From: an uncultured Oscillospiraceae bacterium
GTDB taxonomy: Bacteria; Bacillota; Clostridia; Oscillospirales; Oscillospiraceae
Assembly: GCA_934573945.1 (NCBI GenBank)
Contig: CAKTMQ010000035.1
Coordinates: forward strand, 1 to 13,601
Length of the DNA: 13,601 nt
Reading direction: 5' to 3'
Made by a program: the position numbers and the translations under genes. The notes under the pieces are model-generated. The model was not told the origin of the DNA. It searched no databases and saw only the letters and a list, made by a program, of their open reading frames with translations. Positions within the stretch are counted from its first letter, which is position 1. Every line of letters begins with the position of its first letter. This document shows positions 4,776 through 10,062 of this stretch, in pieces.

Positions 4776-5036
4776 ATGAAAAAGGTTTTTACGCTCTGTC
4801 TCATCCTTGCTTCTCTTCTTACCCTGTCCGGCTGTTACTACACGGCAGAAGATGCCGACACGATCCGGTACAACGCCCAGGAAGAAGGCTATCAGGAGGG
4901 CTATTGGGAGGGCTATAGCGAAGCGCAGGAAGAGTACTACGACCAGGGATACAACGAAGGATACGATGATGGATACGCAGACGGCTACAGCGAGGGTCGC
5001 ATTGACGCCCTTGCAGACTACGGTATCGACGAATGA
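4776..5036 (+). CDS. 86-aa lipoprotein with Gly-Tyr tetrad repeats
   Basis: ATG at 4776 is chosen because AGGAG is 6 nt upstream and a complete lipoprotein signal follows: MKK, a hydrophobic stretch, and the lipobox LSGC at 17-20. An upstream in-frame ATG at 4728 would spoil the signal. The mature part is dominated by a four-residue periodicity from about 38 to 74 (EGYQEGYWEGYSE, DQGYNEGYDDGYADGYSEG), acidic and Tyr/Gly-rich. It should be tethered to the outer face of the membrane. A lipoprotein between repressor and integrase recalls the Ltp exclusion lipoprotein of Streptococcus phage TP-J34, by position only. It overlaps the next gene by 4 nt. Confidence 0.8.
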   Translation: MKKVFTLCLILASLLTLSGCYYTAEDADTIRYNAQEEGYQEGYWEGYSEAQEEYYDQGYNEGYDDGYADGYSEGRIDALADYGIDE

Positions 5037-5245
5037 TCAATATACACATCGGCAGCCGCATCAAGCAAGCCCGGCAGCGGCGCGGCCTGTCCCGCCGGGA
5101 GCTGGCCGCGCTGGTGGGCGTGACCTACAGCGCCATCACCAACTACGAAAATGGCATCAGCTTCCCTCAGCCGCAGGTGCTTTGCGCCCTGTTCGGTGCT
5201 CTAAAGGTCGATGCAAACTTCCTCTTTCAGGATTATTTACCTTAG
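5033..5245 (+). CDS. XRE-family transcriptional regulator, 70 aa
   Basis: ATG at 5033 overlaps the lipoprotein stop (ATGA), suggesting coupled translation. The protein is one complete XRE domain: IGSRIKQARQRRGLSRRELA (6-25), recognition helix around YSAITNYENGISFP (32-45), and a closing helix LCALFGALKVDANFLF. It is the second rightward XRE protein in the element and may set expression of the lysogeny operon or the adjacent toxin-antitoxin locus. Its target is unknown. The following 90 bp to the next promoter show no gene. Confidence 0.85.
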   Translation: MINIHIGSRIKQARQRRGLSRRELAALVGVTYSAITNYENGISFPQPQVLCALFGALKVDANFLFQDYLP

Positions 5246-5337
5246 CTAAATTACGGCAGAACCTTCAAAAAATGCAAACAAGCAACGGAATACCGGCATA
5301 TCGTTTTGTTATTTTGTACAAACATCGTAAAATCGGC

Positions 5338-5366
5338 TTGACTTTTGCGCTGTCAGGTAATATTAT
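5338..5366 (+). promoter_or_regulatory. promoter of the toxin-antitoxin locus
   Basis: TTGACT, exactly 17 bp, TATTAT, close to the sigma-A consensus. The start would be near 5373, inside the inverted repeat at 5370-5401. Confidence 0.8.
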
Positions 5367-5369
5367 GCG

Positions 5370-5401
5370 AATATAGTATCACTTAAAGGTAATACTATAT
5401 T
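5370..5401. promoter_or_regulatory. operator palindrome of the toxin-antitoxin locus
   Basis: AATATAGTAT and ATACTATATT form a perfect 10-bp inverted repeat with a 12-bp centre, placed over the start point and just upstream of the RBS. This is where an antitoxin with an XRE domain would bind to repress its own operon. Confidence 0.7.
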
Positions 5402-5416
5402 ACAAAGGAGAACCGA

Positions 5417-5809
5417 ATGAACAAAGACGAGGTATTAAGCTCTCTCCAAAATTTTTTTGCTTCTATTGACACCTCTGAAGAATTGCTGCCAGAGCTGCTG
5501 GCTCTGATTGCTGAATCAGGTGCCGAAAGTGCGGTGTTCAGGCTTATTTTGCTGCGCCTGCAGATACTGCAAGCTCTCGGTGTTGGCGCAACGCAGCATA
5601 AGGAGTTTGAGCCGATCAAAAACGGTTTATACAGTATGCACTTGGCAGGGAAAGGCTTTAATATCCGCATCCTGTATTCGTTTCTCCCAAACCGCAAGCC
5701 AGTTCTGCTTCTGGCTTTCTATGAGCGGGAGGGTAAGCGTAAAACGGATTATACCCCGTATATTGATCCGGCGCTTTCGCGGTTGCAACGGTTTAAGGAG
5801 GAGTTTTAA
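5417..5809 (+). CDS. HigB/RelE-superfamily toxin (Gp49-like), 130 aa
   Basis: ATG at 5417 follows AAAGGAG. Residues 60-130 match the phage-derived Gp49-like/HigB fold: HKEFEPIKNGLYSMHLAGKG, then FNIRILYSF, then PVLLLAFYEREGKRKTDY (96-112). The core features are strands carrying an R-I-L-Y segment, a hydrophobic strand ending in F/Y, and a basic K-x-K region. In this family the toxin cleaves mRNA on the ribosome. The first ~55 residues are an extra helical region (LLPELLALIAESGAESAVFR) that makes the protein longer than usual for HigB (about 90-120 aa). It sits 1 bp ahead of the antitoxin gene, the HigBA order. Confidence 0.8.
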   Translation: MNKDEVLSSLQNFFASIDTSEELLPELLALIAESGAESAVFRLILLRLQILQALGVGATQHKEFEPIKNGLYSMHLAGKGFNIRILYSFLPNRKPVLLLAFYEREGKRKTDYTPYIDPALSRLQRFKEEF

Positions 5810-5810
5810 A

Positions 5811-6197
5811 ATGTCTCAAGGTACGAACGATCTGTTGGTAGGGCTTTCTGCGTCGCTCTCCGCAGAGGAAACGGCATTGGCCAGCTTAGAGGCGATCATT
5901 TGCGGTGAGATCATCACGCAGCGTATCGAACGAGGTATGACGCAAAAGCAGTTCGCCGAATTTATGGAAGTCTCCCAAAGTATGGTTTCCAAGTGGGAAA
6001 AGGGTGAGTGTAACTTTACGCTTCAATCTCTGGTGAAGATCGCGTCCAAGCTGGGGCTATCACTCCAGTCTCCCATCGCTCCGCATACACCCGTCCATAT
6101 GCGGCCGCAGGCGACAACAGTAACTTTCCCCGGAAAATGGCATACCAGAACAACCACACCGCCTGTATATCAATCCACAGAGTTGAAGGAAATGTAA
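5811..6197 (+). CDS. HigA-like XRE antitoxin, 128 aa
   Basis: ATG at 5811 follows TTAAGGAGG; the gene starts one base after the toxin stop. The XRE domain is clear at about residues 36-83: ITQRIERGMTQKQFAEFMEV, then SQSMVSKWEKGECNFTLQSL. The N-terminal helices (1-35) probably contact the toxin. The C-terminal 40 residues are Pro/Thr-rich and lack obvious structure. It should neutralise the toxin and, with it, bind the palindrome at 5370-5401. Confidence 0.85.
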   Translation: MSQGTNDLLVGLSASLSAEETALASLEAIICGEIITQRIERGMTQKQFAEFMEVSQSMVSKWEKGECNFTLQSLVKIASKLGLSLQSPIAPHTPVHMRPQATTVTFPGKWHTRTTTPPVYQSTELKEM

Positions 6198-6208
6198 GGA
6201 GGTTCAAT

Positions 6209-6424
6209 ATGTACGCTTATGCAAACGGATTCCAGATCTCTGTCAAGAATGACCAGAGCGAGGTTCTTCTTCATTTCACACAATCTTCTCCTGTTTTCAG
6301 CCGTGGGGATAATAGTATCACGGAGACACAAGAAGAGGTCGTTTCTTCCGTTATTTTAACCGGTAATCTGGCGAAAGAGCTTCTTAAAAACATGGCAGAG
6401 CTTCTTTCTTCTACGCCCGAATAG
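6209..6424 (+). CDS. 71-aa third gene of the toxin-antitoxin operon
   Basis: ATG at 6209 has AAGGAGG 6 nt upstream, 11 bp after the antitoxin stop, so it is probably cotranscribed. It begins MYAYANGFQISVKNDQSEVL; strands (FQISVKN, EVLLHFTQSS, VVSSVILTG) are followed by a C-terminal helix (LAKELLKNMAELLSS). This strand-strand-helix pattern, with residues from NLAKELLKNM aligning to a helix after a V-x-L segment, weakly recalls DUF3467-type small proteins; I am not sure. A third gene suggests an accessory factor, but SecB-like chaperone identity is not evident. Function unknown. Confidence 0.65.
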   Translation: MYAYANGFQISVKNDQSEVLLHFTQSSPVFSRGDNSITETQEEVVSSVILTGNLAKELLKNMAELLSSTPE

Positions 6425-6442
6425 TATCATAAAACAAAATAA

Positions 6443-6473
6443 GACTGCTCCGGTCTAGCACACCGGAGCAGTC
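6443..6473. terminator. strong hairpin after the toxin-antitoxin operon
   Basis: GACTGCTCCGG and CCGGAGCAGTC form a perfect 11-bp stem with a 9-nt loop. On the + side no T-run follows. On the - side the tail is TTATTTTGTTTT, so it is a better terminator leftward. It may stop transcription from both sides between the operon and the recombinase. Confidence 0.5.
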
Positions 6474-6546
6474 GTGTAGATCATCCACCTCACCACAGGG
6501 GAGTAGTCTACCCTTTTATGGTAGCACACCCGGAAAGGAATGTCAA

Positions 6547-7902
6547 ATGCAAACGAAAAATGTCATGCGGGCAGCGCTGTACCCTCGTGTGTCCACCGAG
6601 GAGCAGGCGAAGTTCGGCCTGTCCATCCATGACCAGCAGAACGATCTGGAGCGCTACGCCAAGGAGCACGGCATGAAGGTCGTGGGCATCTTTGCCGACG
6701 CCGGATTCTCTGCCCGTAAGAAGATCGAAAAACGCCCCGCCATGATGGCCTTGCTGGATGCCGTCCGGCGGGATGCGGTCGATATTGTCCTTGTCACCAA
6801 GCTGGATCGTTGGTTCCGCAATATCGGTGAATACTACAAGGTACAGGAAATTCTGGAAGCCCACAATGTATCGTGGAAAACCATCTACGAGGATTACGAG
6901 ACCACCACCGCCTCCGGTCGTCTGAAGATCAACATCATGCTGGCGGTTGCGCAGGACGAAGCCGACCGCACCAGTGAGCGTATCAAAAAGATCAACGAAG
7001 GAAAACGCGCCCGCTGCGAAGCGCTGACCGGTGACAAACCCTTTGGCTACACCATCGTCAACAGGAAATTTGTCAAAGACCCGAAAACGGAGGCCGCCGT
7101 CAACACTTTCTTTCATAAATACATGGCCTGCGGCTCCATGTCCGCCACGCTGGACTACATCCGCGAAGAATACGGCATCGTCATCCCCTACCAGACCGCA
7201 CGGAAAATGACCTTGAGCCCCGCCTACTACGGTACATATTATGACACAGAGGGCATGACGCCTCCGTACATCTCAAAGGAGCAGTACGATATAATACAGA
7301 CCATGCGCCCCAAACGGGTAAAGCGGGCAGAGGAGAACCGCACCTATGTGTTCTCCGGTCTGATCCGCTGCGGAGACTGCGGCGGCCGTGTCGGCGGCAA
7401 GGTCAACCAGGATCAGAAAACGTACCACTATAATTGTTCCAACCACTTCTGCCGCCGCAAGCCCTGCGAGAATAACCGTTCCATCAGTGAGCGGAAGCTG
7501 GAACGATACCTGCTGGACAACATCGAAGCAAGGCTGGAATCCTACAAGATGGAGGTCGCTGCCGTTCAGGAAAGCACCGTCCAGAAGGACTATCGCCCGG
7601 AGATCAACGCTCTGCGCGGCAGGCTGTCCCGCCTGAAGGATCTCTATCTCAACGAAATGCTCACCATGGAGGAATACAAAAAGGACTACACCGCCATCAC
7701 CGCAAAGATCCAGGAACTCGAAACAAAACAGCAGCCTCCGCGACCTTCAAACCTACCTCAGATCGAGAAGCTGCTGTCTGACAACTGGCGCGATATGTAC
7801 GGGAATCTTTCCCCCATACAAAAGCGCGAATTCTGGAGAATCATCCTTCAGGAAATCCGCTGGTATCCAGACCGTCATATTGAATTTGACTTCAATTTTT
7901 AA
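6547..7902 (+). CDS. large serine recombinase (phage integrase), 451 aa
   Basis: ATG at 6547 follows GGAAAGGA with 7-nt spacing. Residues 7-150 are the resolvase-type catalytic domain: YPRVSTEEQ carries the nucleophile Ser16, LSIHDQQNDLERY is the motif after it, and VTKLDRWFRN (83-92) provides the catalytic arginines. A recombinase domain follows (about 160-260, starting DKPFGYTI). A zinc-ribbon region has Cys275, Cys278, Cys297 and nearby Cys302/Cys307. A coiled coil (about 345-400) and C-terminal segment finish the protein. Such enzymes cut short attP and attB sites to integrate phages and elements without host cofactors. Its 3' end lies about 30 bp from the apparent junction with host DNA, as expected for an integrase gene next to its att site. 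Confidence 0.93.
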   Translation: MQTKNVMRAALYPRVSTEEQAKFGLSIHDQQNDLERYAKEHGMKVVGIFADAGFSARKKIEKRPAMMALLDAVRRDAVDIVLVTKLDRWFRNIGEYYKVQEILEAHNVSWKTIYEDYETTTASGRLKINIMLAVAQDEADRTSERIKKINEGKRARCEALTGDKPFGYTIVNRKFVKDPKTEAAVNTFFHKYMACGSMSATLDYIREEYGIVIPYQTARKMTLSPAYYGTYYDTEGMTPPYISKEQYDIIQTMRPKRVKRAEENRTYVFSGLIRCGDCGGRVGGKVNQDQKTYHYNCSNHFCRRKPCENNRSISERKLERYLLDNIEARLESYKMEVAAVQESTVQKDYRPEINALRGRLSRLKDLYLNEMLTMEEYKKDYTAITAKIQELETKQQPPRPSNLPQIEKLLSDNWRDMYGNLSPIQKREFWRIILQEIRWYPDRHIEFDFNF

Positions 7903-7964
7903 TGCCTAAAACTACTACACAAGCAATGTTCCTCAGTACTTGGACTGAGATAGATGCTGGGCAT
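7899..7964 (-). pseudogene. 5' remnant of host N-acetylmuramoyl-L-alanine amidase gene, cut by the element
   Basis: Reading leftward, AAAGGAG is followed 7 nt later by ATG at 7964 and the residues MPSIYLSPSTEE. I recognise (I)YLSPSTQE at the N-terminus of Clostridia cell-wall amidases, normally followed by about 200 more residues. Here the frame becomes unrelated sequence after about residue 12 and stops at 7899, inside the recombinase stop. The host gene has evidently been split by integration and the missing part should be at the far end of the element. The identification rests on ten residues plus the correct RBS and promoter, so it is strong but not certain. Confidence 0.7.
7932..7949. 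other. probable attachment site (attR) at the element-host junction
   Basis: CTCAGT-ACTTGG-ACTGAG is a small palindrome with a 6-bp centre, located 30 bp past the recombinase stop and inside codons 6-12 of the amidase remnant. Serine recombinase att sites are imperfect palindromes about 40-50 bp long with a central 2-bp crossover, so the true site would extend either side. The exact crossover cannot be fixed without the other end. Confidence 0.55.
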
Positions 7965-7992
7965 GGTCATTCTCCTTTCCGCGTGATCCCGT

Positions 7993-7998
7993 ATTATA
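7993..7998 (-). promoter_or_regulatory. -10 element for the interrupted amidase gene
   Basis: On the - strand TATAAT lies about 28 nt upstream of the amidase ATG. No clear -35 was found at 17 bp. Transcription from here would run into the 3' end of the recombinase gene. Confidence 0.4.
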
Positions 7999-8022
7999 TA
8001 TGTAGCGCGGCGGCGGGATATG

Positions 8023-8031
8023 TGTTATAAT
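8023..8031 (+). promoter_or_regulatory. extended -10 promoter of the rlmI-like gene
   Basis: TGTTATAAT is a consensus extended -10, with no good -35 upstream. It lies 35 bp ahead of the ATG and back to back with the amidase promoter. Confidence 0.6.
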
Positions 8032-8066
8032 AGCGGCACTACGTCATGTGAAAGGCGGTATTTGCC

Positions 8067-9296
8067 ATGAAAGCAGCTCGACCCTATGCCAAAATCTCCA
8101 TCACCCCCAAGGGAGAAGCCGCGCTGACGACGGGACATCCCTGGGTCTACGAGGGTGAGGTGGTGTCCATCGAGGGCACAGCCGAGGACGGCGCACTGGT
8201 GGACGTGATCAGCCGCCGGGGCAGCTGGCTGGGCTGCGGCTTTTACAACAGCCACTCCCGGATCCGCGTGCGGCTGGTGAGCCGCAACGCCAACGACGAC
8301 TTCTCCGACGCCTTCTGGGAGCGGCGCATCCGCTACGCCTGGGACTACCGCAAAACCGTCATGGGTGAGACCGACAGCCGCTGCTGCCGGGTGATCTTCG
8401 GCGAGGCCGATCTGTTCCCCGGCCTGACGGTGGATCGGTTTGAAAGCGTGCTGGTGACCCAGACCCTGAGTCTGGGGATGGAGCGCATCAAGGATCGTCT
8501 CTTCCCGCTGCTGGTCAAAGTGCTGCGGGAGGACGGGCAGGACATCCGGGGGGTCTACGAGCGCAACGATGTGGCCATCCGCGGACTGGAGGGGATGCAG
8601 CAGAACAAGGGCTGGTATCCCCTGCCCGGCGAGACGCCGCCGGCACAGACCACCGTGGACATCACGGAAAACGGCATCGTCTACACGGTGGACTTTGAAA
8701 ACGGGCAGAAGACCGGCTTCTTTCTGGATCAGAAATACAACCGTCTGGCGGTGGCGCGGCTGGCGAAGGGCAAGACCGTGCTGGACTGCTTCACCCACAC
8801 CGGCTCCTTCGCCCTGAACGCCGCTAAGGGCGGCGCCGCCCACGTCACCGCCGTGGACGTGTCGGAGTTTGCCGTACAGTGCGCGGCGGAGAACGCCCGC
8901 CGCAACGGGCTGGACGGCGTGATGGACTGCGTGGCGGCCAACGTGTTCGACCTGCTGCCGGCGCTGGAAACGCAGCCCCGGAAGTACGATTTCATCATCC
9001 TCGATCCCCCCGCCTTCACCAAGAGCCGCAAAACGGTACACAACGCCATGACCGGCTATAAGGAGATCAACTACCGCGCCATGAAGCTGCTGCCCCGGGG
9101 CGGCTATCTGGCCACCTGCTCCTGCAGCCACTTCGCCACCGAGGAGCTGTTTATCAAAATGCTCCGCAGCGCCGCCCACGACGCCGGGGTGCAGCTGCGG
9201 CAGATCGAATGCCGCCAGCAGTGCGCCGACCACCCCATCCTCTGGGGCGTGGAGGAGACGAATTATCTGAAATTTTTCATCTTCCAGGTGGTGTAA
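8067..9296 (+). CDS. rlmI: RlmI-type class I SAM-dependent rRNA methyltransferase, 409 aa
   Basis: ATG at 8067 follows AAAGGCGG. Residues 1-75 form a PUA-type RNA-binding domain (KGEAALTTGHPWVYEGEV). A linker follows, then the characteristic ENGQKTGFFLDQK (211-223). Motif I is VLDCFTHTGSFAL (238-250), with AVDVS (262-266) binding SAM. Motif IV is FIILDPPAFTKS (309-320) and motif VI LATCSCSHFA (348-357), whose cysteine fits an m5C methyltransferase. Length and domain order match the RlmI/YwbD family, which methylates a cytosine in 23S rRNA; the exact target is inferred from the family. It is a single-gene unit flanked by the element on one side and a hairpin-rich spacer on the other. Confidence 0.88.
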   Translation: MKAARPYAKISITPKGEAALTTGHPWVYEGEVVSIEGTAEDGALVDVISRRGSWLGCGFYNSHSRIRVRLVSRNANDDFSDAFWERRIRYAWDYRKTVMGETDSRCCRVIFGEADLFPGLTVDRFESVLVTQTLSLGMERIKDRLFPLLVKVLREDGQDIRGVYERNDVAIRGLEGMQQNKGWYPLPGETPPAQTTVDITENGIVYTVDFENGQKTGFFLDQKYNRLAVARLAKGKTVLDCFTHTGSFALNAAKGGAAHVTAVDVSEFAVQCAAENARRNGLDGVMDCVAANVFDLLPALETQPRKYDFIILDPPAFTKSRKTVHNAMTGYKEINYRAMKLLPRGGYLATCSCSHFATEELFIKMLRSAAHDAGVQLRQIECRQQCADHPILWGVEETNYLKFFIFQVV

Positions 9297-9765
9297 CGGC
9301 GTCCCGCCGCCCCGTGCGGCGGATGCACGCGCCCCTTGCAGCACTCCGTAGGGCGCGATGCACCCCAAGGGCACTTGTTCCGCTGCGCTCCACGGCGCCC
9401 TCATCGCGCCGCACAGTATACGAAAGATTTCCCATAGGAGCATTCCGTGCCCCCGGGCACGGGACACTTTTCCCAGCAGCTGGAAAAGTGTCCAAAAGAG
9501 CCGGGAGAAACCAAGGTTTCTCCACTTCCTTGCGCGCTATGCCGCGTGCAAAACTGTAACCGTGTACCGCACGTTCGCGGGAGTTTTCCCTTGTCGCAGC
9601 GGATAAAAGGACTGTCTCCTGCAACAGCGCCGCTGCCGCTGATGCTTTGCCACGGTAGGAGCGTGTGCGTCTATTGGGCGGGCGGGGCAGAGCACCGCCC
9701 CTACAGCGTTCTGCAAAGAACCCCTACGAATACTCCAAACGGCACATACCCTCGCGGCACTCTCC

Positions 9766-9809
9766 AAAAAACGCCAGAAGAGCACCTGTCTTTGACAGGT
9801 GCTCTTCTG
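9766..9809 (-). terminator. leftward terminator-like hairpin
   Basis: A perfect 16-bp stem with loop TTT (9775-9790 and 9794-9809) is followed on the - strand by GCG and six Ts. It could end the transcript of the 611-aa membrane protein gene. Its central 29 bp are the exact reverse complement of the hairpin at 10007-10035. Confidence 0.6.
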
Positions 9810-10006
9810 CGTGCCAAAAAAGCCTCGCAGAGTTTGCCGCTCGCAAGCGGCAAAAATTTCAAATTATTTTCTCTCGCGACATGTGCGTGAGAGAAAATAC
9901 TTCTCAGGCTGCAAGTGTGGAATTTGTTCGTCTGTGACGAACAGATTATGCGCGCAGCAGACTGCAAACCCTTTGTCGGAAAAACCGCAGGTTTTTCGAC
10001 AGTCTC

Positions 10007-10039
10007 AAGAGCACCTGTCAAAGACAGGTGCTCTTTTCT
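10007..10039 (+). terminator. rightward terminator-like hairpin
   Basis: AAGAGCACCTGTC-AAA-GACAGGTGCTCTT is followed by TTCT on the + strand, giving a short U-tract. It could end transcripts coming from rlmI. It lies 24 bp past the stop of the convergent membrane protein gene. Confidence 0.55.
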
Positions 10040-10062
10040 AACACATCTTTCGAGCAGATCTC

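Larger units (their letters stand above)
9297..10062. repeat. 766-bp intergenic mosaic of hairpins
   Basis: No gene is supported here; the spacer is tiled with palindromes. These are CCGCCGC/GCGGCGG (9304-9322), CCGTGCCC/GGGCACGG (9445-9462), GGACACTTTTCC/GGAAAAGTGTCC (9462-9493), GGAGAAACC/GGTTTCTCC (9504-9523), GGGCGG/CCGCCC (9680-9700), a 16-bp stem (9775-9809), TTTGCCGCT/AGCGGCAAA (9833-9854), TATTTTCTCTC/GAGAGAAAATA (9865-9899), TGTTCGTC/GACGAACA (9925-9943), a near-perfect stem at 9974-10001, and a 13-bp stem at 10007-10035. The pattern resembles REP/BIME-type intergenic repeats rather than a coding region. Confidence 0.8.

Noticed and set aside
1108..6499. 15-bp inverted match CCTGTGGTGAGGTGG (1108-1122, and its complement at 6485-6499)
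   Set aside because: One 15-bp match is near chance expectation for a window this size, and the two contexts share nothing else.
6474..6546. Promoter for the recombinase near TATGGT (about 6518)
   Set aside because: No acceptable -35 lies 16-18 bp upstream, and the small CTACC/GGTAG hairpin there is only 5 bp. Expression may come from read-through.
8025..9467. 480-codon leftward open frame opposite rlmI, and the 563-codon frame opposite the 611-aa gene (10432-12123)
   Set aside because: Both are GC-rich shadows with His/Gly/Val/Leu-heavy composition, no RBS and no recognisable motif; the opposite strands encode clear proteins.
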